Positions 48,601-59,309 of a stretch of DNA of 64,000 nucleotides are shown one piece after another (the stretch's first letter is position 1; each line of letters opens with the position of its first letter). The notes beneath the pieces are model-generated. The model was not told where the DNA came from. It searched no databases and saw only the letters and a program-made list of their open reading frames with translations. A program made the position numbers and the translations under genes. The stretch is taken from NCBI GenBank assembly GCA_030435675.1, contig CM059625.1, positions 15,376,001 through 15,440,000 on the forward strand, in the 5' to 3' direction. The stretch comes from Steinernema hermaphroditum. Lineage: Eukaryota; Nematoda; Chromadorea; Rhabditida; Steinernematidae.

Positions 48601-51600
48601 TAGCTACACATACATAGACATCTTTATACGGCACTTTAAAGATTTCAACTACCGTGTTTTGTGGCAATGGACTGACCATTAGGTGCTGCATGGAATCAAA
48701 TTTGAGCCGTATGAGCTGGGCTCTTCACGCATTTTCTCTTTTTAGCTTTGGTACTAACACTTTGAGAGTTGACCACCCAAAAACATTTGAAAAATCTGTT
48801 CTGAAGGTCGGTGTACACCACTACATACTGACGACATAAGGGTTTCCCGGCAACTCCCGTCCATCCTAGCAACTCGCTCTCCCTATGTTCAGTCACCGCT
48901 CTATGAGTGGCCCGGTCCACAGTGAAAAAAAAACGAACGCCCATGTGTTCGTGACAACTTGAGGAACAACGCATGGATAATGTAATTGTGTAATGCGCGT
49001 GTTGCGACGAGTAGTGCGCATCGAGTCGGAAGTCGCGCACACGAACCGACCTTGATTGCAGCGCAACGGTGCGTTTCGTCGTGTGTGGTCTACGTTGCGT
49101 GCTCTTTGCAACATCAGCGATGGTGACTCGATGATGCAGCAGCTGGCAAGTTGATAGATTACACGGCGATTAACACCTCGCAAAACAAAGGCGCAATATA
49201 AACACGACACCATTAGTTGATGTCTGTTGCGATAAATGAAGATGTATGATAGTTTTTGGGGTTTTGAGGGTTTTGAATAGGAGGAACCCGCACAGAATAC
49301 CGAATGGCCAGGAAGTTGGCGTGTTCGAGGAGTTGTCAAGCCAGTTCGCATTTCTGGACAGCAGCTGTAAACAGTGCGCGCTAACAAGTAATAAGCAAAT
49401 GGTCGCGATCTCGAGAATTGGCGGAGAAGAGCAGAACGCGGACAAGAAGCTGACGAACGGGATTACACAACTCTCGGCCCCTTGAAGACTCAAACAGAAC
49501 GAGGAGCAGAACTTCTTCAGTTCGTCGAGGCGCGTGTGCCTCTCCCGGCTCGCGACTCCTCACTTGCGGGGCCACCGCCAATGTTGTCAGTCAGTTAGAG
49601 GCTGGAGTGCCGACAAAACGGACCACGGAACGCGAGGACCGCCGGCAATAAATGTGTCGCAACTTTTACATTATGACCGGCGGACGACCGCTAAAGGCAA
49701 ACTAAAATCGGCATAAATGAGGGGCGAACGATGGAGGCGAAATATGCAATAGTCCGGCAGCTCGTTGAGTCACTGCACTCCGGACTCAAGCATACGGGCC
49801 CGTGCTAATCGAGCGCCCGGAGCAAAGAGCGCGACCCGACGCGCGAGACTCTCATGCGCTAAGTCCTTTTGTCCTTCGTTCGCCCTACTAATAAGCGCTG
49901 CAACAGAAGGAACGCCGGACGTTCCTTTGTGGTGCTTCCAAAGGAGCTCCGAATTTATGAGTAGCCGGCTAAGGGGGAATTGAAAGCTCGTCGTCCGTGA
50001 TCCAAAAAATACAGGAAAATTGTCAAGGAATGATCTACCAAACACTTAAGTATAAGTTCACAAACAGGTAAGTGCAAGCTACGATAACGTATCAACAATG
50101 AAAACACGAGATAAAATGGTTTTCAACTGTTGTGATGCCGTTGCGACACGACCTTTAATTCAGGGGTAATTCACTAAAACAGGTGAATATGAAAGTCAAA
50201 TGTCATTGGATTGGGTAGCTCCACCTGAACGCAAAAATTGAACCTCGCTTTCTGATAATAACCCATTCGCGCTGAAGGACTTTTGCTGGTATAGTTCTTT
50301 CATAAGCAGTGAATTCTCCTACATATTCCTTGCTTACTCTCTTAAAAGCGATCCTTGATCCAAAAGGTGACCCGGGATCTCATGAGTGTATGCGAGTAAA
50401 TATTAAATCTTATTCAAATACACATCTACACCACCCTACGAGTGACAGCAAAGAATCCGAGGAAACTACCAGACATGACTGCCATGGGCCAATTAACAAA
50501 ATGCCCAAAAAATTCGCAGACTCAATTAAGGTCAGCCACAAAGCTGAATGCTAATCAGAAGAGGCAATTAGTTGATACCCATTTCGGAAAAAAAAAAGCA
50601 CATCAATTCCACGAATAAAATACGTTTATTAAGTTAAACTACTTAAAAGAATGAATGGAAGAACGTCGGGAAAGCATGCGGTTAACGATATCTCCAGGAT
50701 GTCTAGAAAAGATTAATTTCAGCGCCGCATGCAACGCAACAATAAAGAAAACCAGTCTTCTTATGGCATATTTATGGAGGTTACATCTGTAATAGTGGAT
50801 AGGTTTTGTTAACGTTGATGAAATGAGGGTCCAAGTTCGATTTGTCTTCATACAAGGACCAGCGGATATGAACCAACAATGTCAGAGCAAAATACATACA
50901 TTTCCGAAGCGACATTGCAATAAAAACGCACATTCAACAGCGTAACGCTTTGATAAGTGACCCTCATGGGAATGTACGTCACATCTGCTAAAACAAAAAC
51001 GATATTTTGGGCTGTTTTTCTCCCAAAGAGTTTCAAAACAAAACAACGACTGCACTAGCAGCTGACCAAGACACATACGAGTCGCGCGCACTGAAGCCCG
51101 AGGCAATGAGAGCCGCGCGACGAATAGTTTCAAAGGGGCCATTTAAATAATAATCAGTCAAAAGCAATAAAGCGCGACAACCAGTTGTGGAAGCGACAAG
51201 CCCTCCGGCCAATGGGCCACTCTCGTCCACCGCCACCGAGGGCGACGAGACATCGCCCCGTGGGAAATGACGCGCGACTACATCCTGACGGGATCGGTTG
51301 CAAAAGGAAGTGCTCTGGGAGTGGAGAAGCTGCGAACCGTGCGCGAACAATAACGCATTTTGCCTTGCTGGGAAGTGCTGCTCCAGGAAATCACTGCAGG
51401 TGCACTCGTCGCCCCCATAAGCATTTACAATGAATAGCGTTTCTCCTCCATTCAAAGCGGGCCTGTTTGATCGGTGTCTTAAAAGGAAGCACTCTGTATA
51501 GGATAGTGTATGACAGGTTTCCTACACATAATGTTTTCACTGAGACGGAAATGTACATGCGTGAAATGTCGGGATAACTGTTTTTCCATCTGCGCTCGAA

Positions 51601-53353
51601 AATCGGAAGTGCGCCGGAAACGAGGATAAGTGGATAGCGGTGCCAAGTGAAGCATCTTCGCGCCCGAATACTCGAAATAGCACGATACGTGATTTTGCGC
51701 AGAGTCCGGAAAACGACTAGAAAACATTTTTTGAAGAATCAACCGGATTCAACAACAGCTGAGGACAGGAAACGAAGTTTACAACATTGCGTAGTTCGTT
51801 GAAACTGCTGATTTGAAACGAATTTGTAGTTAAACATCACTAAAAAGCAGCTAACAGTTGAAGAAAACTTATAACCTGGCTGAGACGCTTCGAATGAAAC
51901 AGGCAATTGAATTGTCTAATGTCGGACCAGGCGCGACCCGAACTCTCACGAACCATGTAATTTTCTTGTCCTTACCATGTCCATTTTACTTGATGAGATC
52001 AACGGACCATGCTCCGAACGGAAATTCTCGTAATTTACTGTGGACATGAAGCAGTAGTATGGAACGTTATTTTACAGCCAGTCCGATTCTTCGTAACCCG
52101 TGTGATTGTGGTCCATAAGAGCAAAACGAGCATCATTGGTTGAAAAGCTAGTATACCAATTTGGAGGGCTGATACAGTATTCTAATCTGCTTCAGAGTCT
52201 GTTGTAATATCTGTACCCATAACACGCCGAAAATGTTCTGAACCTACCTCCCTCAATCGCCCTATTCATTACCACGGCTACCAAGGCGATATTTGTCGAT
52301 CAAAGCTTTGCAACTTTCACTAATTTGTAATGTAAGTAATTATGATACTACAACGGCTAAATTCAGAATCAGGACCCTATCCATGATTGTACACGGCATG
52401 TAAACAAGCGAACTCAGAACATCGCGTCCATAATCGATGAGCCCCACTTCTCACACGCCTTCGTCACACTTTGCAGCTATTTTTCGTACGGCTGCGAAAA
52501 GTTTTTTGCTCGCGAGGGAATCGAATTGCCGACGTGGGCCCACCCTTCCGTCCATTTCGGTTTCGAGAAGGAACAACGCGAGCTGAAGAAGTGGAGAGGA
52601 TGCACTGTTGCGCTGCCGCCTTCTTCTTCTGTTTTTCTTCATCTTCGCGACAAAATCAGAAGAGCAATTGCAGTGAAAACAAACGGCAAAATAGGCACAA
52701 AACTTTGAAGAACTATCGTCAATTCGCGATTTGCTGGAATGGAACAGGAGGTTGAATTACATCGGTAATCGAAACCGCTCAGCGTGGAGATCCTTAGGCC
52801 TTTCTTGGCTCATTTAACTAAAGGTACCCGCACTTTTTGGCCGAATGTTGCCTCTTCAGAGGGACAAAAAAACGATTTTGCGCGATGCGAAAATTGATGG
52901 ATGGTCCATATTTGAGGAAATAACTGAGCTGGGGCTTAACCGGGAAGTGAGCGCTTAGGAGACGTTGAAGACATTCGCCCTCAGGCACTCGCCACGGGAT
53001 GCCCCTTAACCCGACCCCAACGGACCGAATGCACGCCAGGGGCGAGTGAAGAGAAATACGGCATTCGTCTGACAGACGGAACGGCGACAGATTTGCATAA
53101 CGCGCACCAAAGCAGCCCTAATAATCCCGGCATCCTTGTTTGGAATCGATAATCGCCCATGGCTGTCGGTCGGCATTGAGTGGGGATCAACGCCGCTGAC
53201 CACTGGTCAAGCTGTTCGCCGTCGTTGCATCCGTTCACGCGCCAGTTGGTGATGATGAGGGCCACCAGCAGGCAGTTGTTATGACGGCTAACGCATGCTG
53301 CAAGTGACCACCCGCTGTGAAGACCTTTATAACGACGAAATTGCAAAATCATA
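45680..53353. other. 7.7-kb region without a supported gene
   Basis: Upstream of jac-1 and downstream of the Obg-type GTPase. Open frames of up to 198 codons exist (for example 48484-47888 and 51455-51033 on the minus strand). They lack family motifs and acceptor/donor logic, and their antisense frames are equally open. The region has alternating AT-rich and GC-rich patches. A strong hairpin lies at 47834-47858. An AATAAA near 50614 follows a plus-strand open frame (ending 50554) that could be an orphan 3' exon, but nothing upstream joins it. Confidence 0.45.
47834..47858. other. GC-rich hairpin
   Basis: GGGCCTCCCCGTCTTCGGGT is followed by GGCCC, folding as GGGCC/GGCCC with an inner CCCG/CGGG stem and a short loop. 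An outer GGGTC (47820) and GACCC (about 47883) could close a larger structure. No flanking gene uses it. It might be part of a small structured RNA, or chance in a GC-rich patch. Confidence 0.3.
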
Positions 53354-54914
53354 TCACACTAAGAATTGTCCCTTGCTCTTTTGTTCGTTCTCGAAAAGCG
53401 ACGTCTTCCGCAGCGGTCGTAAGCACTCGTAGATTTTGCGTACGGTGGGCTTGAGTGAGCCGAGCTCGAAGTTCTTTGCACTCGCTGGAATCACTTCGTC
53501 GAAAGTCATGGGATTCGTGGGACGTAGATCTTCTGGTAGGGATTGGATCCATTTTTGTGTTTTGAGTAATTCTTTTAGTTCGTTAGCTGTCTGAAACATT
53601 GACAATAATCAGATGGGAAGCAAGCAAAGTAGCTCTCAGATTAGACACTAGGTCCCAGTGGAACCATCAAGTGTGATTGTTCATGTGCATAGATAAAATC
53701 TAACTATAAGCAACAATCGTGTAGTGCGCACCAATAGTGCTTTAATTTCGTCCTCTATAGTGTAATTCTTATACAGAAACTCGTACCTCTACACCACCAG
53801 GCAAATCTGTCTTATTCAAGACGAGGACAGCCGGCTTTTGAAGCATCTTTACATCGTAATTTTCGATCTCCCGATTCAAAATAGCGACAGTCTCTAATGC
53901 CGTTCTAAACGAGAACAAGTATAAGAAAAAAGCAAAACAGACTCATATTACCTGTAAGGCTCTGTAAGTGAAACTTTGAGTTGAAAGCCCGTAACATCAA
54001 CAACCATTACAATAATGTCACTATATTCCAAATGCTTCAAAAACGAATCGCCTCGGCCACGATTCTTCGACGCTCCTTCAACGAGCCCCGGCAGGTCAGC
54101 GATGGTTAGACTGAATGGCTCCTCGTCATCACTCGTCATCTCCTCCTCGTAGCTGACATAGCACATTTGTGGCTTGGTGGTCGTAAACGGGTACGCAGCG
54201 ATTTTCACCTTCTTCTTCGGGACCAGAGCCTTCATGAGAGTGGATTTGCCGGCATTTGGGAAGCCAACCAATCCGATGTTCGGACGTAGTTTCAGATGCA
54301 ACTCGATGTTGCGCTTTTCACCGCGAATTCCACTAAAAATCAGACATTACACCTGTGTGAGTGACTCAACCACAAGGGTAACGGTAAAACGAAGACAACC
54401 TACATGTATCCATTATTTGTATTGCCACCTTCGCCCCCTTGGGCAACCAAATAGCGTTCATGCGGTTTGGTACATCTAGCCAGAAGAATCCTCGATTCGC
54501 GGTCAATGCATTCAACGCCGACAGGTACGGTGATCGTCTGCATCAGTTTAATCCTGTAGAAAAACTCTCATTTGTTAAACATACAAGATTCTGGGCATGT
54601 TCTCCAACAAGCTTCGTCGATACACTAGCCGATCCATGAGAAGCCCAAGCCTTCCCTTGCTCTCGTAGTTGCTTTGGAATGTCTTCAAATCGCATCTTTG
54701 GCTTTGCGTACAAGTAGACACTTCCACCAAAGCCTCCGACGCCGTTATATCTTCAACATCAGTACCAGTGGAATATGTTCAAATAGATCGCGATACAATA
54801 CCTTGCCAGTCCAGCACCTCCATTGCCTCCTTTTACGTGAATACTGATCCGATCAACATCAACGATGGTACGATCGTTGAATTTCTTTGCAAAACGAAGG
54901 AGACTGATCCTCAT
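53354..54914 (-). CDS. Obg-family GTPase, GTPBP10-like, probably mitochondrial (6 exons, 382 aa)
   Basis: Minus-strand exons: 54914-54802, 54750-54585, 54537-54404, 54332-53952, 53904-53787, 53590-53354, all in phase (1149 nt). An Obg glycine-rich fold (HVKGGNGGAGLARY, GVGGFGGSVY, LTITVPVG, VAQGGEGGN) is followed by a GTPase domain. G1 is GFPNAGKS at about 161-168, G3 is DLPGLVEGA, G4 is NKTD, and a PASAKN G5-like motif is present. Obg GTPases act in large ribosomal subunit assembly, and GTPBP10 acts in mitochondria. The start MRISLLRFAKKFNDR is basic and amphipathic, as expected of a presequence. A GGTTTAG acceptor directly abuts the ATG, indicating trans-splicing. It lies 199 bp downstream of rpl-15 on the same strand. 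The length matches human GTPBP10 (387 aa). Confidence 0.9.
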
Positions 54915-55113
54915 CTAAACCAACTACCCAGTAAGCACACTGAACGACCCAAGCAACGATAGTACCGGAACAACATGCCGGTTGAAACCATAAGAGAACC
55001 AAAGCCTTCCCCATAAACGCCACAAACCTCGGAATACGCCAACGCAGAGTACATTAACAAATAGTTCATAACAATGATCAACAACATAAACGGTGACCCA
55101 GACAATAAAATTT
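54915..55113 (-). promoter_or_regulatory. Short intercistronic spacer, candidate operon junction
   Basis: 199 bp between the rpl-15 stop and the GTPase ATG on the same strand, ending in TTGGTTTAG immediately before the ATG. No AATAAA is evident. AAATTTTATTG directly after the rpl-15 stop may act in 3' end formation. Spacing of this order with a trans-splice acceptor is typical of nematode operons. Confidence 0.45.
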
Positions 55114-55822
55114 TTAACGCTTGCGCTGAAGGGAGAGGGTGTTTCTGCGGAGCCAGCACTTGCGACGAGAACCTCCAGTGGTCTTGGAGAAGCGGTGTCC
55201 CTTGCCCAATCCACGGCTGCTGCGTCCGGCGGAGGTAAGTCCGCGAAGTTCACGGTGCTTGTGGACGGGGTTGCAGATCCATTGCATGCGGTGATCGCGA
55301 CGGATGGCGTTGTGGGAGGGGTCGACAAGGATGACTTCGTAGAACTTGAAGGTGGCGTCCTGAGCAACCCAGTAGGAGTTCAAGACACGGAGGTTTCCAA
55401 GGCGACGGCCGGCGCGTTCCTACAACATTCAGGATAGGAATGGTTCATGATTTTTAAAAATTCTAACCTCAGCGACGGACTGCTTTCCGCGGGCGAACTT
55501 CAGCTCGTTGACTCCATGGGTCTTGGGCTTACCATAGGTCTGTCCCTTGCAGACGGGGCGCTTGCGACCACCGCGGCGGACACGGACGCGGTAGATGACG
55601 AAACCTTAAAAAGTGACTTTCAGAAGAGTCAGGACTAGAACGAATATTGCCTTGCTTGGCCTTGTATCCCAGACGGCGGGCCTTCTCGGGGCGAGTCGGT
55701 CGGGGAGCGCGGTGGACGGCGGTGAGCTGACGGTACTGCCAGCAGCGGATGCGGAGAAGGTAGCGGAGGGCTTCCGACTGCTTCTTGCGCCAGATCTCTT
55801 GCATATACTTGTATGCTCCCAT
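55114..55822 (-). CDS. rpl-15: Ribosomal protein L15 (eL15), 3 exons, 204 aa
   Basis: Minus-strand exons 55822-55651, 55604-55468 and 55419-55114 give 204 residues, the exact length of eukaryotic eL15. It begins [16 protein letters not shown] and carries [20 protein letters not shown] and [18 protein letters not shown]. It ends with the basic RNA-binding tail. A structural component of the cytosolic 60S subunit. Conservation fixes the first junction between AAGCAAG and GTTTCGTC, so intron 1 (55650-55605) has a GC donor (CAAG/GCAATA) and an AG acceptor. A CTTTCTCAG acceptor lies 6 bp before the ATG, indicating trans-splicing. Confidence 0.97.
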
Positions 55823-55828
55823 GTTTAC

Positions 55829-57900
55829 CTGAGAAAGAGGAACAGGTTGAATTTCGCATTCACTTTCAACTATTTTCACACAAACACGCAGTAAATTCTC
55901 TTCACTAAGCTCAATCTATCACGAGGAGTTAAAATGGGAACGAAATTTGATGAAAAATAGAAATAGCAGTTCAAATCAACTGAATAGCAGAAATTACTCT
56001 CAAAAAAATTTCTAGAAGGTAAGGAAACAGCAAATCTCAAATTTTTGACCTATTCCGGCGAGGATAGGAGAATTAAAAATACATTCAGCTAGGGCATGTG
56101 AGCAGAAAATACAAGTTTTTATAGGTGATGTCTCGCTCAAAGGCCAATATTAAGTCCACTACCTCATTTCCTCTTCAGACTCACGCTGGGATCAAGCAAA
56201 TTTCAATTGAATTCAACAACGTCATCGGTGTGTTATCTCTTAACACCCAAAACATTCGGCAAAAGCCAGACCGCTGGAAGCGACGAACATAATACACTCG
56301 AACGTTTTGATTTTGGGCTGAGTATCATTCGTGGCGGGAGTCCGCGAGCGTTTGAGCAGTGATATTTTTCGCACGCCGCACCGAACCACACACAGCGTTG
56401 GCGCGTGGCACGCGAGGGCAAGTGACCAGCCGATGAGCGAGAGCGGTGGATTGTTTTTGTTTACAACGTCCGTTGAAAATGAGAGTGTGAAAGCGCTCGA
56501 GGCAAAAATCGATGGGGGACACGGGTATGAATGAACGAGCCCATTTGTTTGGTACTACTGGGATGGTAGCCGGTGAGAGAAGTAATGGTGAATCGACAAC
56601 TCTACTAATGAGTGCATGTGCAACAAGGGCGTCTGCTGTGGATTATCTCCACTCCGAGGATATTTTTGTCATTGTTATGAAATAGCCGACCAGTGCGGTG
56701 GTTTTTGTTTCTGTTTGCGTTCAGTCGGAAATTGCTCAGCTGTGTTGCGTCGGAACAGGGAACTGTGATGGTATTCCTTGCCTTACCTGCGACAAAGATT
56801 TCGAGGCTATTTTGTATCGATTACGGCCTGTCGGCCTGTGAAATACAGTGGCTTACTATTTTTGTGTCCAAGTAAGACATGCTGCTATGTTTTCTTGCTC
56901 CTTACAAAGCCAAACTCCTGAGAAAGTCTGTGGTTTGCACATACCTGGTCCAAGTCTAACGCAGACGATCTTCGCCCGCCGCTCTCTTTGAGTGTTGAGT
57001 AACTGGTAATCAGTTTATCTAAGATCAGGCCAATATCGTGTCCAAATACGATCAAACGCGGCGTACTGCCAAGACGTTTGATAATCAGGTGGACGCTGCA
57101 CTTCACTTTCCGTTGAGATGTGCTGGATGGGTCGCCTTTCATTTACGCTTAAAGGTCGCACACGTTACTTTATTAGCATTTTCAGTCCTGCTAGAAGCTT
57201 GTTACAAAGGAAAGTGTATGGATTTAATTGTTTTTGTTCTCAGCATTTCGTGCCCTGTGCCCTTCCATTATTCCTCTTTGCTGATTGATGAGTACTTTCC
57301 GGTTATCCTCAATTTTTCAGAGCGTGCTGTTTTCGATGTTTCAAAGACTCTTGATGGTTTTTGTTTATTCGAGAACGCCGCAACGCACTCGGGGCTAGTG
57401 GGCTGTTGCGGTTGGAACCAATTTTCAGTGTGAGTCAGAGCATCATTCGAGGCCGTGGGTTTGAATTTATCAGGTGTTTGTCTGACCAGTTCGCCGCTGT
57501 TCGTCTTCCGTTCCATCTGGCATTTAGTGTTCGATTAGTTTAGCATTACGATCCTTTGAAAATGGTCCGAATAATGCAAAGTGCCCCCATTTGAAATATG
57601 ATCCTCGAGGGTTGTTGATTTCGACACGTTCGTCAATCAATGCGCATGCTGATCCGATATCTGCTTTCTTTCCTTGTTTGGTTGGTTGTATCAATGTCAC
57701 CGCGAACCGACGGCAACTCTCCCGATAACACATACCGCTTTATTTTTCGATTCAGCACGCTTACGTATAGAGCTAACAGTGCCTTCTTCCACCGTTCTTT
57801 TTCGCCGGTTCACTGAATTGTGGATCATGTTGCCGCTGACCTTAGCGCTTATGTTGATTGTTGCTGACAGTGGGAGAAACGAGATTTCCGCGCCAACTCG
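55829..57900. other. Region upstream of rpl-15, no confident gene
   Basis: 55.83-56.9 kb is mostly AT-rich and holds the presumed rpl-15/GTPase promoter. Between 56.89 and 57.73 kb several minus-strand frames have hydrophilic, coding-like composition (57733-57524, 57516-57268, 57142-56885), and the last one ends at a good GTATGT donor near 56945. I could not chain them in phase without invoking weak splice sites, so they are left unassigned. Confidence 0.35.
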
Positions 57901-57903
57901 TCT

Positions 57904-58820
57904 TCAGGTTTTTTCGTCGAATCGACGACTGATGCTGTCTGTCGTCGTGTTGCACGCGCCGCTGTTTAGTGCTTTATTTTCAATTATTACGTCGTACAGC
58001 TTCTTCGACAGATATTTATGCACTAATGTTTTCATGGAGTTGAACGATGTGTCCTTGTTAGCTTCCTCTGAAGATGAACTTTGATGTGTGGAGAAAAACA
58101 ACTTGGATTTTATGTACTTCAGAGTGGTCGCCAGATGTGTACAAATCTGCGCATTCTATACTATTGCTAGCGATATTTATCAGTAGTATTCAGATTACAT
58201 CTTCGACTACATGCCCTTTCCCAGTTTCTCATGACTACGAATGATGGAGATACCGAATATGAATCGATTTGTTATAGCTTCTCAATGTTTCCTTGAAATG
58301 GCATTACTTTTATCAACATTCTTTACCCACTTTATACTGTAATTTTCGAAAATCAAAAGCGAAGGCGTACAAACATCACAACCTTATCGCAAATACAGTC
58401 TGAGTTCCGTGAAAGAATCGACGATAAGCGTTGATAGAATGACTAACCCGAAAAGTATTTGGCGACACAAAAGCCAGCTCCATATGATTCACTTGTGCTA
58501 GCTTCGTCTATGGTTGCATGTTCGGAACCACTTAGTTTGCCCTCAGCTGTTTGAAGATAAACGAGGTATGTCCTTTCGCGGGGACACTTATCGCACAAAT
58601 GAGAGTTAGCGGGTAGTGTTGTAGCAGCATTAGTAGTTAGTTGCGAGTAACGGTCTCGCGCACATTGCCGTCTTCTCTTTTCCACCCCAACGCCAATCGT
58701 ATTATCGCTCTTGTACGTGTAGGCGCGCCATTCATTGCATCCACGAACGACGGTTTGTTCTTTTGGGGGCGCGCGCAAACGCGACAACCTTGCTGCTTTC
58801 GTCGTTGATTTAAATGCCAA
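57904..58820 (-). CDS. Hypothetical protein, possible two-exon gene (low confidence)
   Basis: Minus-strand exon 58820-58448 ends at a GTTAGT donor, and an ATCTTCAG acceptor restarts at 58067. The phases match and the frame runs to TGA at 57904-57906, giving about 178 aa. The first part has a Cys pair in LCDKCPRERTYLVY, the second is Lys/Asn/Ser-rich (EEANKDTSFNSMKTLVHKY). After the TGA the same frame stays open for another 50 codons and meets a strong GTATGT donor near 57737. The stop may therefore be an interrupted or mis-modelled exon. I recognise no family. It would be divergent from the PIEZO gene. Confidence 0.25.
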
Positions 58821-59257
58821 TACTCGCTGTCGATTCGGCGATGCTCACATGGCGAAAAACGGCGCACCAATGCCACCCGATGGCCGCCCTGTGTCATACA
58901 ACAGTTTCACAACAACGTGCGCCCCATGCAGAGATTGATTAGGACGCGCCGATGTAGCTCCCAGCTGATCCCCTTGTTTTGTTTGTTCGAACGACATTCC
59001 GCATCCGGCCAACGTGAAACAGATCAGCAGAGAGGGGACAACAAGGTCGACAGTCGGTAAGCAGTTGGCTAGCCAGCCGTGTGAGGAGTGCGAGGTGAAG
59101 AGATGTCTATATTTACTTTCCAAACAGTACCGCGCTGACAAGATAGCTGGTATTTTGACGTGACTCATCGGGTGGGTCGCGTTTATGGTGTGGTTCGCGC
59201 TTTTCTGTGCATTGCTCTTCGTTACCGTCTGGAGGATATCATCTGTTCCGATTTCAG

Positions 59258-59309
59258 AACGACCAAACGACCCATGACGGCGTTCGATCATGCCTTCTGC
59301 ATCGGTTAA
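59258..59309 (+). promoter_or_regulatory. PIEZO 5' leader with overlapping upstream ORF
   Basis: A GATTTCAG acceptor ends at 59257, a probable trans-splice site. The first ATG after it (59274) opens a 12-codon frame ending in TAA at 59309. That frame overlaps the main start at 59290 in a different frame. The upstream ATG has C at -3, the main ATG has A at -3, so leaky scanning could favour the main start. Confidence 0.4.

Noticed and set aside
51033..51455. 140-codon minus-strand open frame
   Set aside because: GC-rich patch with open frames on both strands; no recognisable domain or splice structure.
54541..54584. 31-bp intron between GTPase exons 2 and 3 (acceptor CTACAG at 54554)
   Set aside because: Too short and out of phase. 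The GATGCAG acceptor at 54538 gives a 47-bp intron and the expected LTITVPVG motif.
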